Source: Owenia fusiformis
Lineage: Eukaryota; Annelida; Polychaeta; Sabellida; Oweniidae
Assembly: GCA_903813345.2 (NCBI GenBank)
Contig: CAIIXF020000009.1
Coordinates: 38,433,759-38,497,758, forward strand
DNA length: 64,000 nucleotides
Direction: 5' to 3'
Shown: one piece after another, positions 11,556 through 25,300 of the stretch
Layout of the letters: the number at the start of each line of letters is the position of its first letter
Position numbering within the stretch: position 1 is the first letter of the stretch
The notes under the pieces: model-generated
Told to the model about the DNA's origin: nothing
The model's database searches: none
The model's input: the letters and a program-made list of their open reading frames with translations, nothing else
Made by a program: the position numbers and the translations under genes

Positions 11556-13181
11556 ATAAAGGCTGTAATTTTCTCTAAAATCATAGGTGATTTATATTCA
11601 ATTTAATTATTTAAAATCTTAGAGCAAAATCCTGGTTTGGATTTTGGTCTTAGATGAATGTAGATGTATTACATGTTAATGACAAAATAATATAGTTTAT
11701 ACTGTATTACTGATGATTATCATTTGAGTACTGAACTCTTATTGGTCTGGACCATTTTGTTATGTTTTAATGTCACTAGTACTAATATTATTACCATTTT
11801 TGTGAACAGTGATTGGCATTATCTTTAAATCATGACATTTTATGTTTAATGCCTTGTTTGATAACATGGGTTTAGGATGAGTTGTTTTACTGGAAAAGTT
11901 CAAAATGGCATGATGATATCTTTAGACTGATGAGAGTTCACCAAGCGGTTTGCTAATAAAATCCAAATGTATTGCACCAAAATGCATTTCAATGGGTACA
12001 ATGCTTTTTGGTATTATGAGCTTAAATGTTAATGTTACTTTCTATAAGCCTGGAATATTGAATGAACCAATTTCTCATATACTTTTATAACTGTTTGTAG
12101 GTCCTCTTCCCAAGTGTGATAGGTTGTTCGTAAATTTTCACCTTACAATGGCACTTTGAACGTCTAGGATTGTTTGTTCTGTTATCCTAAAAAACATGAT
12201 CATGTGGACTTAGTTTGACATTTTTATGAGATAGTTTATGTGTGAAGGCAATTTCTAGATAACCTCTTTGAATTTATGTGCTGTTGAGTTTTTTATGCAT
12301 CTCATCAAAATTTGTACAAGTAAAATGTTTGTTCATTGTTTTATGTTAAGATTTTCAAGAAATAGACATTTATGGAAAATATCCAAAAATTAATATAAAT
12401 GGATTCAGTCAGATGATTACAACTAATGCACTTTAAAAGTGTACATTGATATGTGCTGAGAACCTGTTGTTGTAAACTTGTTATTATAGAAATTGAAGCT
12501 TATGAAATTATTTTTCCCAAAATACAAGTGAATGTCTAGTTCTATGGTCATGATTAATAAATATACAATAATGATCAATGAATTGTAATGCATTACATGT
12601 GTTTGTATAAAATAATGTATGTAGAAATGGTTAGTATTTTGGGCCTGGGAATAAAGTTCAGTAATAATATACAACATATTAATAAATTTCTGTTCATGGA
12701 GAGTTTAGTTTATAATGACAAAAAATTTCAACGAAGGCTAGTTGAACTTAAAGATCCTAGAGGGGGTAACTCAGGATCAACATGGGTTTCATTTTCTAAA
12801 GAAATAATGAGACTGAATCACAAAAAAACATATTTTTGTATTCATGCGGACTTAAAAATCAGGTGAGCATTTTATTATCTCCCTTATTCCAGGTTCGTAT
12901 CCTGTTAGGGTATGTGCCTGGGAGTTCTGCAGAAATCATTGTGCAGCCTACTTATAAAGCATTGAGATGCTGTCTAAATGTCAATGGCTGTAGGAAAACA
13001 AAGTTTATCCTTTAGTATTCTTTATTGGAAATTTAAAAGCATGAATATCATGTGTTTTAATCTGTTCTGCCACAGTGCATTATAAAGATGGTTTAGTTTA
13101 TCCATGAGTCATTTTAAGTCCAATAAAGAATGATACTATCACTTCTTTATAAAAAGGACATTAATGGCATTGCTCAGTTTA
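11556..13181. other. Intergenic, nothing recognised
   Basis: AT-rich unique-looking sequence. One frame at 12588-12866 (+) is open for 92 codons, but it has no recognisable family, no consistent splice sites and a low-complexity AT-rich composition. Confidence 0.5.
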
Positions 13182-14483
13182 TTATCCCACCGGACGAAGT
13201 TCAAGGGGGATATCGAGAAGCCGTCCGTCTGTTCGTTCATCCGTGTGTCCAGGTGATAACTCCAATACCGGTTGACGGATTTGGTTTAAATTTTATAGGC
13301 TTATGCCTTATGAGTGTAGGACCTCTGCTCGAGAAGGAATTTTCAATATGGCCGCTCATTTCAAAATGGCCACCATTTTTCGTAAAAAATGTAATCGTTG
13401 ATAACTCAAATACAAGTTGACGGATTTGGTTCAAATTTTATATGCTGATGCCTAGGGACAAAGGAGTTTCGCACAAAAAGAGATTTTCAAGATGGCTGCT
13501 TAATTTCAAAATGGCGGCCATTTTTCGTAAAAATATGTAATCTTTGATAACTCAAATACCAGTGAATGGATTTGGTTCAAATTTTATATGATGATGCTTA
13601 GGGACACAGTAGCTATGTTCGACAAAAATTTTTCAAGATGGCCGCTTAATTTCAGAATGGCAGCAATTTTTCGTAAAAAACGTAATCTTTGATAACTCAA
13701 ATACCAGTGAACAGATTTGGTTGAAATTTTATATGATTATGCCTAGGGACACAGTAGCTCTGTTCAAGAAATAATTTTCAAGATGGCAGCTGAATTTCAA
13801 GATGGCGGCCAATTTTCGTAAAAAACTTAATCTTTGATAACTCATATACCAGTGAACGGATTTGGTTCAAATTTTATATGATGATGCCTAGGGACACAGT
13901 TGCTATGTTCGACAAAGAATTTTCAAGATGGCCGCTTTATTTCAAAATGACGGCAATTTTTCGTTAAAAAACATAATCTTTGATAACTCAAATACCAGTG
14001 AACGGATTTGGTTCAAATTTTATATGATGATGGCTAGGGACACAGTTGCTTTGTTCAAAAATAAATTTTCAAGATGGCCACTGAATTTCAAAATGGTGGC
14101 CATTTTTCCTAAAAAGAAACATAAAACTCTAATACCAGCGAACAGATTTGTTTTAAATTTTATATGATAATGCCTAGGGACACAGTAGCTCTGTTCGAGG
14201 AAGAATTTTCAAAATGGCAGCTGAATTTCAAAATGGTTTCCATTTTTCTTAAAAGAACGTAATCTTTGATTACTGAAATACCAATGGACGGATTGGGTTC
14301 AAATTTTATAAGCTGATGCCAAGACACAAAGGAGCTTTGCTTAAGAAGACATTTCCAAGGTGGCACCTGATTTCAAAATGGCCACCATTTTTGGTAAAAA
14401 AACGTAATATTTGATAACTCAACTACCAGTGGATGGATTTTGTTCAGATTTTATATTTAAAACATTTTTTGTTCGGTGGGATT
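13182..14483 (+). mobile_element. Element with inverted ends and about eight 145-bp tandem units
   Basis: It starts at ATCCCACCGGACGAAG with a TCCGTC-rich stretch and ends at GTTCGGTGGGAT, an inverted match of about 12 bp. In between, ATAACTCAAATACC recurs near 13401, 13548, 13692, 13838, 13983, 14126, 14270 and 14415, a period near 145 bp. Each unit also holds GGATTTGGTTCAAATTTTAT and one or two AAGATGGCNGC motifs. A shorter copy of the family is split by an insertion at 1722-2612. No coding frame is recognised; it is a non-autonomous element with internal satellite-like expansion. Confidence 0.7.
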
Positions 14484-14730
14484 TGCTACTCCTTGGAGTT
14501 GCTGTTTTCTAGTTATGAAAACATATTGCACTGTGAAATAATGTTTCTGCTCAGGTGACCGTGAAATACTCAAATCTGATTGGCTGAGACACACTTGGCT
14601 TATTGACCTCCTCCATTCATAAAATTAAATTACACAACTGTTGCCATGACATTAAACTCTTCTTCATATTTAATGCAGTGCTGTGGACCCTGTGATTGAC
14701 CATGATGAGAACCATGGACCATGGGTGTGA

Positions 14731-15016
14731 TCGCAAAAAAGAAAAAAGCAACTTTGTAAAATTTGTGAAAAAAAATTAACAAATATAGTTTGAAATGCTT
14801 AGAATGCAACATATAGGCCTACAATGTAAATTTTAAAAATTTCCAGGGAAATAGCCCCCTTTTGGGGCTCATTTCGCAAAAAAGAAAAAAGCAACTTGGT
14901 AAAATTTGTGAAAAAAAATTAACAAATATAGTTTGAAATGCTTAGAATGCAACATATAGGCCTACAATGTAAATTTTAAAAATTTCCAGGGAAATAGCCC
15001 CCTTTTGGGGCTCATT
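14731..15016 (+). repeat. 143-bp tandem duplication
   Basis: 14731-14873 and 14874-15016 are almost identical, with a TTTG/TTGG difference and little else by eye. Each contains a CAAAAAAGAAAAAAGCAACT start and a CCAGGGAAATAGCCCCC stretch. The near-identity indicates a recent event. Confidence 0.9.
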
Positions 15017-17188
15017 TCACTGCAGTAATGCAAACCCCAAAATTGCACCCCCTCTTGTCAATTGCTGGCTACTCCCCTGATGGACAAATTCCTAACTTTA
15101 TGAGTCTCAGTTCCCTGGTCTCAGTTATGACCTCCAGGTACCCCATCTTGGGATTTCCAAGGTATGATGTGTTCATACCTGTGATTGAAAATCAAACTGG
15201 GAAACGAGTATGTAATGACTCCCTGATAATTTATTTTAGGAAGTACTATTCCAAAGTTATTCTATGGTTGGCCATTGTGTTTCTTAGCCTTTGAAAACTT
15301 TTGGAGGTGTGGTAATAGGTTAAAGTCAAGGTGATATTATCTGAATATAGAGAAGTTCTAGCTTCATGTAGGCTAGTGTGACCTTGCTGATTTATAATAC
15401 AAGTTCAGTGATCAGCTGTAACAACTTTTCATATCATGCTAGAGTAACTCAGGTATTAGTCTAGCGGTAGATACAGTAGGGGTCGTTTTGTAGTAGAAAG
15501 TTTTTTTCTTTGCATTTTTGGATACCTTATTGTGTCTACATAAAATATTAGGAAGATGCAAAATTGTGCAGGTTGAGCATTTTTTATAAAATGACATTGA
15601 AATTATGTAATTATTTCAGAGGTGGGCGTGGCACTTTACTTAACATATTGTCATTTAAAGGTTGTATTTTCACCTCAATAGACTGATATCTTAAAGTGTA
15701 AGCATGCTAGTAATAACTACAGATAGTTAGAAATGATTTATGAGCACAATGTAAAGCAATTAAATGATATATTACGTAACAATTTCAGGTGGATATGGCA
15801 ATTTTGCTTCTCTTTACTCATTTTCACTTTTTCAGCTGAGCTTAATATTTTTGTAACTATTCCTATTAAGAATAGAATATCCAAGTGTGCATGTTTATGC
15901 AGAAATATTAGCTTAATGCACATTTCTGCAATTTGAATATCTTTTTAAGTAGGCATTGACATTACGTAATTATTTAGGAAGGGGGTGTGGCACTATTTAC
16001 CTAACACTATCATATGAAGGTTGTTCCTGTACATGCAATAACCGTTTTTCAAAGGTAATGCCTGCTTGTTGTAACTATAGATACCTAAAATGAAATATGT
16101 GCAAAGTTAAATTATTCCATAATAAATTATGTAACAATTACAGGTGGGTGTGACAATTTCTATTTCCTCATCTTCACTTTTTCAGCAGAGCTTCCTATAT
16201 GATATGATATTTGTGTAATTCTACTATAATAATTATTATGTGAGTATATTTCATAACGAGCATTGGAATTATGTAATCACTCAAAAATGGGCATTGTAGT
16301 GTTGTTAATATACCAGCAGGTATGGGTTGGTTCGCACCTGGAATGGAATTTTTTTTTTGTGAATGGTTACTGTATCATATTCTAGATAAATTACGATTCA
16401 AATAGACATGGCAAATTATGAAATACACTAGTAGACTCAATATTCAGATTATATATTTCATAATGCATATTGCTTGATATTTCGAGATATGATACAAATC
16501 TGATGTTTTTAAATTTACTGTGCCTTCAAATATATATTAATCTACCTAATGTCCAAGAAATGAGTTTTAACATAACATTACAAGATTCAAAAGGGGCAAT
16601 CTTTCAAAGAAGGTGTGCTGAATTGTTGACTCGGTTTATAGTTAAATTTGGACAATATCATCTCTTTCATAATCATATGCCAACTCATCAAGATCTCTTT
16701 CTCTGAACTCATATTAGGATCCGATATAGTTTAATGAATACTAGGTTTGACCCGATAGCAGTATGCAAGTATGCGTTTTACAGTTTTCTGATATCCTGTT
16801 CTCCTAATTGTATGGTTGGAGTTTGCAGAGAAAGAGGGGTTGTTGGGATCAGGTTGTGGATTCTGTTTGCAGACATCTCTGTTGTCTGATGACTGTGTGC
16901 ATCCCTTTGGCAGTCTTCATAGCAACTCTCAAATAAAAGGTTGACATCAAGATCACAAGATCTTTGTTCAGCTGACTACACACGTTCAGACTATACTGTA
17001 TGTACAGATTTATGGTTCCTGGTTTCAAAGTTATTGTAACGCTTTGTCCAAATCCACACTTGATAAACATTGTTTTACGAACAAATCGGTCCACATTCAA
17101 TACCAGGCTTATCTAACATGCTACACTATCTAATATGCATTTTGGAGGCATTCCATGTCATTCAGATAAATAAGGGTCATGAACTGGG

Positions 17189-17305
17189 AGGTTTTGGATA
17201 TGGGGTTTATCCAGAGGGATATATGCATATCTACCTGAGGGACCGTAGGGACCGAAGGTAGATGTGCATATCTCATGAGGGATGAACCCTATATCCAAAC
17301 CGACC
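17189..17305. mobile_element. Small foldback element
   Basis: The arms are about 50 bp each, TTTTGGATATGGGGTTTATC... and its complement ...GAACCCTATATCCAAA, meeting at GGGACCGTAGGGACC. A related single arm with GGTTTTGAATATGGGG lies near 23900. Confidence 0.7.
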
Positions 17306-17670
17306 GTACATAACTGCTTCATCCTATACCAAGTTGAGTTTTCAGGGGCATATGGTCATTTCAATACTACAAGGTGTAAAAATATACAAATAATTCATAT
17401 GCAAAGTCATTTTATTGCATTAACGGAAGTATGGCGGGATATGGCGGGAGATATGGAGGTTCTGGATATGGAAACCTCAAAAAATAAATAACCATATCTG
17501 GCATAATTGATGTGACATGGGGAAGCATATCTTTAACTGTCCCATATATAGCAGCTACTCTGCCTCTCACTCAGCTCTTGTTAAAGTCATCATAGGTCAA
17601 TTCTAAGGTTCTGACTGCACCCAATGTTTAGGAGTGGGGCTTCTGGTTGTTTTTTATCTTCAAAATGGCC

Positions 17671-17980
17671 GCCCGTGTAGCTCAGTGGTAGCGCAGGTAC
17701 CTCTTACGCAATAGGTCCCGGATTCGATCCCCGGTTCAGGCAAGACTAAATTTGCTTGTTTGCGTGAAGTACTTCAGGGTGTTTGACTGAGTGGTCCGCA
17801 ACTCGTACAAAAGGCTGTGGTGTGTACTTATATGTCTATGTATAAGTGCACATAAAAGAACATAGGAGGTGTTTCTGGGTCTATCTTCCATGTTAATTAC
17901 GTAAATTACGACCGTATATATACGGGACATACCAAAGAGGTATTGGTCACCTTCATTGGTGGTAAACAAAATTCAATACA
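17671..17980 (+). mobile_element. tRNA-derived SINE
   Basis: The head is tRNA-like: A box TAGCTCAGTGG (17678-17688) and B box GATTCGATCC (17721-17730) at normal spacing. The acceptor, D and anticodon stems have mismatches and there is no good anticodon stem, so it is not a functional tRNA gene. A unique body of about 240 bp follows, ending in an AATTCAATACAATCAA-like tail. The exact 3' end and target duplication are not resolved. Confidence 0.65.
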
Positions 17981-19480
17981 ATCAACTGGATGAAGTACCA
18001 TTGCTCTGAAAATCATAGCTTAAATCTCTGAGCTTCCATCAATAATACCATTTTTGTTGTTAGTTTCATTGACTTCATAATGGGTTTGATATACAGCGAT
18101 GTAGTAAGCCCCTTATCTCTTGCTAACTTTGTATTGTGGCCACCATACTATGGAATGAATCTCCCTGTCAGATGATATCAAAGCCTTGATTCTGAGCATG
18201 TGTCAGTGGTTTGGTCAGGGAACATGTTTGTAGCATGGCACTGATTTATACAGCACCTGGGTTTTATATAAAATGATGTAATTTATGATGTAACTAATTA
18301 TAATTTTGCACATAAAATAATTTATAAATATCTGTAGTTGTACCTAGCATGCTTATATTTTAAAATATCAGTCGATTCATGTGCAAAGAAAACATTTATA
18401 TGGTGTTTTTAAGTGGAGAGAGTGCCACACCCCCATCTATAATGATTACATAATTCCAATGCCAATTTATGAAGAATACTCAACCTGCAGTATTTTGAAA
18501 CCTTGGTAATACCTTTTCAATTGATGAAGATATATATTTGGGACATACTTTAACAGTCACAAAAATATGAAGAAACTCTGCTAAAAAAGTGAAAACAGTG
18601 ACAAAATTGAACCTCCCACTTTAGATTGTAACGTCATGATGTCATTAATTAACATTTTACACATGAACCATTTATAGCTGTAGCTGAATTTATAACTAAC
18701 ATCCTAATTTCAATACACAAGTTGGTTTGTGTGCAGAAACAACCTTTATATTGTGGTTTGTAAAGTAAAGCACCATGCCCCTGGTATGTTGGCAAAATTG
18801 ACACACCCATCTTAGATTGTTACGTCATTAATTATGTAATTAATTAACATATTGCACATCAATCATTTATAGCTATCTGAAGTTATTACTAGCATGTTTA
18901 CACTTAAATAAAACACTTGGTTCTTGAGCAGAAACAACCTTCATATGATGGTTTTTGAAGTAAAGTGCCACGCCGCCTCCTAAAATCATTACATAATTTT
19001 AATGCCTAATTATGAAAAATAAAAACCTGCAGTATTTTGCAACTTGTTAATATTTTTTTCAATTGTTAAACATAGAATACCTGGGTCATATCTTGGGAAT
19101 TGTTACAAAAATATTAGGAAGCTCAGCTAAAAAAAGTGAAAATGAGTAGAGAAGCAAAATTGCCATATCCACTTGAAATTGTTACATAATATATCATTTA
19201 ATTGCTTTTCATTGTGCTCATAAATCATTTCTAGCTATCTGTAGTTATTACTAGCATGCTTACACTTTAAGATATTAGTCTATTGAGGTGAAGATGCAAC
19301 CTTTATATGATAATATGTTAAGTAAAGTGCCACGCCCACCTCTGAAATGATTACATAATTTCAATGGCATTTTATAAAAAATGCTCAACCTGCACAATTT
19401 TGCATCTTCCTAATATATTATGCAGACACAATAAGGTATCCAAAAATGCAAAGAAAAAAACTTTCTACCACAAAACGACC

Positions 19481-21618
19481 TTTGGTGTCTTTTTCCTATT
19501 TGGCAACTGGACTATATGGTTGTCCCCTCCTTCACCCTAGCCATAAAAACAAAATGTGACTGACACAAATAGATTTACAGCTACTTTGTTAATTGGCATG
19601 AGTATGAAAACAACTAATGAGTCACACAATACATGAAATAAGTGCCTTAAATGTATTTTCAGATTATACAATAATTGCACTTGTTAGATAAGAGTTGACA
19701 TTACATTGGACCATACTCTCATTAAAATTATAAAAATAGAAATAGAAAAATGATGAATGATTGTCTGTTAAAGGTCTGGTACAATGTGAAGATATGTTTA
19801 ATTATCCAAATATTAACTCTCCTGAATAAATAAGTTGTTTTAACATTTTTTCAAAACAAACTAAGTTCAAATATTGAAAAGGGTTGATGGCTTTTTAAGT
19901 TTCAAATATTTGAATTTCCCAAAATCATCAATTGAATCAAAAATAAATGAATTATGATTAAAAATTGATAAAAGTTATACAATTGATTTACAACTCGTAA
20001 AAGAGGAATATTTCTCAAGGATCATTATTAGCATTACTAACTTATTAAAAATAAATTCTAGTAAATGATCTCTAAATACCATAACATTTTAATTATAACA
20101 ATATTGTTAGATTTTTAATTTTTTAAGAAAACATGTATTATATTTACAATGTGCCCCATAAGCCTAAAATAGGCTGGGTACACTACGAGGCAATTTAATA
20201 AATATTCATACATGAACATACATACATGATTAATTGGCTTCATTGGATTCTATTTCGATTATAACCTAGGATGAAGTCAGAACTAAAATTTTAAAATGCA
20301 TTTCTATGAGGAATTTTAAAAACAGAAGTATCTCACATTTGATAACATTGAGTAAGACCATAATATGAGACAAAGTGGTCAAACATGTTACTATTCTGCT
20401 ATTCTTAATTAGTAATAGAAATAAGATTTACATCCTATTATATTCTCAAGTGCATGTAAGTGTTATCATTCTAAGTGGCCTTTAATCATTCAAAACTGCT
20501 TCCTGTTGACAATAAGTAGCTTAAAAATAGATTGATATAAAACACTGAACTCTTCATTTTTAAACCCAGTTTTTTGAAACCTTAGCATAATTAATGGCTA
20601 ATTGGATGTAATTCTCATCCAAAAGAACACTTGAAAATAAACCCTCTTTTCTGTAATAAGCTTGAAATAGATGGTTCATCTTTCAAATGTTAATAGTTAG
20701 AAGCATAAAACTAAATTGATATAAGCACCAAACTCTTGATTTTTAAAACCAGTTTTAAACCCTTTCTAAATTATACTTAAATATTGATAACTGCACATTT
20801 CCGGGATGTGGTTTATTCAATTAGAATCTACACACTTTGCCTTCAACCTTCCTTTCAGTAATAATTGACACTTATTTAATTCCACTACAGGTGAAAGTCT
20901 TTTATTTGATTTGGAATACATCCTCCTGCATGTTACTAAAAAGACACACATTATTTAAAAGACACACATTACTTAAAAGACACACATAACATGATAATCC
21001 TCATGGACAAAGACTTTTGATGTTCCAAAAATACAGTTAATTAATTTTTCATCAAAAGATAGTCTTAATATCAAATTCTTAAGAGAACAATCAAACCTAG
21101 CTTAGGTCGTTGATGATAATTTTAACAATAGACCCAAAACTACATTATAAACTAACTAATGTTTCATCAACTGATATATTCTAAACATCAAATTCATATA
21201 TAGAACAATCAAACTACATAATTGAGAAAATTATTTTTTTCTTTATTCTGCAGAAAATCAGCTTGAATATTAAAATCAAGTCCTTTGATGGAAATAGCCA
21301 AAGATAAATAACACAGTCTCTCATGTGAATAGAATTTGTGTCAATAACGTCACCAGATCATTTCAGTTCTTTACCATCAATCTTAGAACACAGAATAGTC
21401 ATATTTGCTTCAATGCGGAGTACTATCAGCATACAAATCTTATTTCAGGTCAAATTAGAAAAGAAAATCAATTCAAGGTATTAAATTCTTTCAAATTCAT
21501 TGTGGCTGAAAATTCTATCATCTGAAAACTCTATCATCAAGAGGATGATTAATGAACTATAATTAATTAATTCAAAGCAATATACAACATAATAAGCCAA
21601 AATATATTAATTATTAAA
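19481..21618. other. Intergenic, nothing recognised
   Basis: Very AT-rich sequence. The only structure is three copies of a 17-19 bp unit with AAAAGACACACATTA at about 20937-20993. No credible reading frame. Confidence 0.55.
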
Positions 21619-21995
21619 TTGACATACTAATTGATTTGCAATGTTTGTGGTTTCAATTTAAAGTTGTGTGCACTGTGCAGTGGGGGCCCACCACCCTCCC
21701 TTTGGGTGGGCCCAGAAAAAAAATTGGGCTTCAAAAAAATTTGGGGCCAAAAAAGGCCTTAAGGCTCCAAAAAGTGGGCCTTTTTGGTCATTACTGGGCC
21801 TTTTAAGGCCTTATTTTTTAATTTCAGGCCAAATTTTGGGTTTCAAGGGTCCTTCGGACTGGGGTGAATACACCTTCAGAAATATATACAGATATTCAAC
21901 TCCTCAGAATTCAATATTTGTACATAATTGACATACTCGTTGATTTGCAATGGTTTCAAAAGTTAGTTTTCAAAGTTGTGTGCACTGTGCAGTGG
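21619..21995. repeat. Direct repeat flanking a GGCC-rich palindromic block
   Basis: About 65 bp (TTGACATACTMRTTGATTTG to AAGTTGTGTGCACTGTGCAG) occurs at 21619-21683 and again at 21928-21995. Between the copies, 21684-21860 is a G/C-run block full of GGGCC, AAGGCCTTAAGG and GGCCTTTT palindromes, unlike its AT-rich surroundings. The block lies about 300 bp before the DDIT4-like TATA box. Confidence 0.7.
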
Positions 21996-22156
21996 TTTCA
22001 TATGCTTGCACCCCTCCAAGACGTCAGAACTGGAAGAGTCTATGTTCCAAATAAGGAGAATTCGGTCAACTCAAAACGAGGCAGGTCAGAGGTTACTCAA
22101 ATCAGCTGCAAAATCAGCTGGTCGTCCCTGGATAACACTGACATAAGATAGCTGCA

Positions 22157-22164
22157 TATATAAA
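22157..22164 (+). promoter_or_regulatory. TATA box of the DDIT4-like gene
   Basis: TATATAAA lies 157 bp before the ATG at 22321. It would put the transcription start near 22190 and a 5' UTR of about 130 nt. An ACGTCA CRE half-site lies upstream near 22020. Confidence 0.55.
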
Positions 22165-22320
22165 CCAAGATAACTCAAGATCAACACCACTTCAGTGGAT
22201 AAGTTCGGTAGAAAGAGTAGATGAATGTTCAAGGAAGAGACTTACATGACAATTTAAGGTGCTAGTCACAGGATAACTGTTACAAGAACGTTTAGTGTAG
22301 CTCTGAACAAAATAAAAACA

Positions 22321-25300
22321 ATGGCTGGTTTGGAAAAAGTTCTTGGAAAATTCCGGGAGCTTTACAAGCGAAAGTTAATCGCACAGACAATAGAAGGTGT
22401 ATTGGAGAACAGAGAGGTGATCGAAACAGACTATTGTAAAAATGCTGGTGAGTATTTTTATCTAAATCCTTGCGGTTATTTTTATTTGAACGAAAGATTT
22501 TCTGGAATTTTCCCCAGGATTTGCTGAAGTTGCAAACTGTCAACCTAGAATTTACTCGACGAACTCCAATGCAGTGTCTCGGTATAGACACTGCGGCGGG
22601 CAGATGAAGCAAATCCCCAAAACTTGGGGAAAATAGTTCCCCTTTTCATCGCATATGGGGTCAATTTTCACACAACTTATAAAATATGTATTCATGAATG
22701 TTCCCCAAACATTATTTTGTCAAAATATTTCAAAATTATTGAAATATGAGAAGAAATCACCGCGGAAGGAATTCTGAGTAAAAGTTTTGTTGATAATAGT
22801 TTACCGCACGTGTTGTTTATTAGTTAATACGCGCAATTCAACCAATGAAATTGTCTAAATTTTACAATCACGCGACCTGAGCATGGGACTAGAACCAATC
22901 ACGTCAGTTGTTTATTACGAAGTTACCATGCTTACGGTGAGATACCTGCCAGCCGCAGTGATATATCACTGCACGGGAGTTCGTTTACTCGAGTCTCTAG
23001 CTTACAGCTAGACGAAACTTCATGGATTTCGTATGTACTGTGCTACACGCACCTACACGCACCTAGAACTCATTTTTAATAAATTTATAAATATTTTTAA
23101 GAATATTAATCATATTTAGGATGAAGCGTTGCTTGTCTGGATTTAGATATTTCAAAATTTCATTTCGGAGTTTGACACATGGTGAAATTTTCTCGCTGTA
23201 GCTAAAAATGGCTTCCGGTTCTGGACGTGAATAACATTTGAAATTATTCTCGCTTAAAGAAATCAAATATAACAATAGATTCAGACGGGGATGTGAGCTG
23301 ATGTTCTTCAAATCTATACATAAAGGTATATTTCATATTATTATGCCATATTTACTGTGCGTGTGACACAATGATTTACAATATTTATAATACCAAGGCA
23401 GCTCAATCTTCCTCCTCAAAGCCGGAATATAGAGAAGGCTTTGGACCGAAGTAACCTAGAATAACCTGTAGCCCAATTATTGACAATCAATTTGATCATG
23501 CATCTTATACCTAGATATGATTAATATTTGGTGTAACTTAATAAATAGTAAGGTTTATGTTCATTCTTCTTTTTCTTAGGTAGCTCCCTTCAATTATTCA
23601 TTGTTCCTTTTTGGCCTAGACTCGCATCTCCCTTGACCCCCGGGCCTTGACCCATGAAGAAGGTATCGCCCGAAGGAATACACTGGTTAAAGTATGCTCT
23701 AGGCTTTATACATGCGAGGGTTTTTCTTTTTGCAAGCATTAATTGTTACATTAGCATATGTGATGTTTGTAGGCCTACTGGATGAAAAATAAGTCGGATT
23801 CATTGTATTTTCATTGTTCCAAAACCCAGGATTAGGCCCATCTTCGAAGATGGAGTAAACTAGCAATTATGAAACATATAACGGTCGGTTGTATACCGGA
23901 AGGTTTTGAATATGGGGTTATCTCAAGGGAAATATGTTGGAGATTAAAGAATATCGAGTTTGAACCCTGGCTTCCAATCCTCCTTGCCCTCCTTGCTAGA
24001 ATTTATTACTTGTAGGAAATGTGTCATTTGCTAAATGTATGTTGGTCAGAAGTGCTGTTGTTATCCTATTAACCAATAAAGATCCCCATCATTTAAATAA
24101 GTATTTACTATTTCTGCCAGAAATTCATGGAGAAGCAGCTAAAAATATGCATTTGTAAAATGTCATTTGGGCTATGACTTGGAAGCTTTTATGTGCTATT
24201 TAAGCTACTTCATATGCCTGGGCAGACTTTTTGGCATGTTTGTCCCTTTCAGTGCATTATTCTGCTTTAAATGGACCAATAAAAGGTAGAGGATTTCACT
24301 ACCTAAATATTTTTTTAAACCGACAAATAACTTGAAAGCAGTTTAAAAATTGTAAACATTATGTTTTGACATACCTGATAATACTATTATTAATAGGATG
24401 TAATAGTGCTTTAGATAGATAGGATGCTATAATTAGTGTCCTACTTCACCCACAAGTCCAAGGACATGAAAAGTAAAGTCATATGATATGAAGATTAATA
24501 TGTAGGTCAGTCATGATAGACATTAAACTTTGCATCGGCTGATTCTGACACGTGGCTCCATTTTTAAAAATCTCATCATAATTTAAAATAATCTTAAGAT
24601 AAGCATAAAAAGAGAAATAGGAGTTTTTTCTGACACAGAATTATCGTTGGGTCCCTTATACTTACAATTATTAAAACTTGGTATCAATTGATATTTTTCT
24701 TGAATTAATTTTATTTATTTTTGTAGTAATGATCTTTGGCCTACTTCACTTTTAAGTGCTACTTAAACCTAAGTATAAGAAAAGTTGTAACAAGTTTGTA
24801 TGACTCATTGATGCCAATACTTGATCAATAACCGTTGGTCATGATTTTTGTCACATGATGTCATTTGGTATTTTAGTGATCATGTCACCCTGTATTCAGC
24901 ACATATGTTTTAGACACCTGTGGATCTCATTGTTTAGAATCTAACAGCAGTTACATGTATTGATTGTAAGGTGGAGCACAATGTGAATATTAGTCATGAG
25001 TTTAAACTTTGGAAATTGAGTTAGAACAAAGGAATCAACATACTGCAATTTAGTTATTGAAAAGATGGGTAAGTAATTGTTAAAAGGATTAATTTATCTT
25101 TGTAACATGTCATTTTAATAACGCATATGTGACTAGTTTCACCACCAGGTGGCTCATTCAGGTCAGATAGCATGGTGGATTTAGTAGAAAGTTCACTTTA
25201 ACTAAATTACATCTGTTTTAGTGGTTAAATTTTCATATAACCCTTATGCATCTAATAGTTATGCTTTAAATTAAAATATGTCCAGTAAAAGAAAATATTA

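Larger units (their letters stand above)
15481..19480. mobile_element. 4.0-kb element with long inverted arms
   Basis: The termini are GGTCGTTTTGTAGTAGAAAG at 15481 and the inverted CTTTCTACCACAAAACGACC ending at 19480. The outer roughly 390 bp of both arms match almost base for base in inverted orientation. Further inward each arm is a run of related units of about 330-350 bp carrying GTGGGCGTGGCAC, GCATGCTAGTAATAACT and TTTCACTTTTTCAGC motifs: about two units on the left (to about 16300) and three or four on the right (from about 18360). No target duplication is obvious. The centre holds a small foldback and a SINE and no recognisable transposase, so the copy is non-autonomous. Confidence 0.75.

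Noticed and set aside
12588-12866. 92-codon open frame as a gene
   Set aside because: No family resemblance, no splice context, AT-rich composition.
17671-17743. tRNA gene
   Set aside because: A and B boxes are present, but the anticodon stem and acceptor stem do not pair and a SINE body follows.
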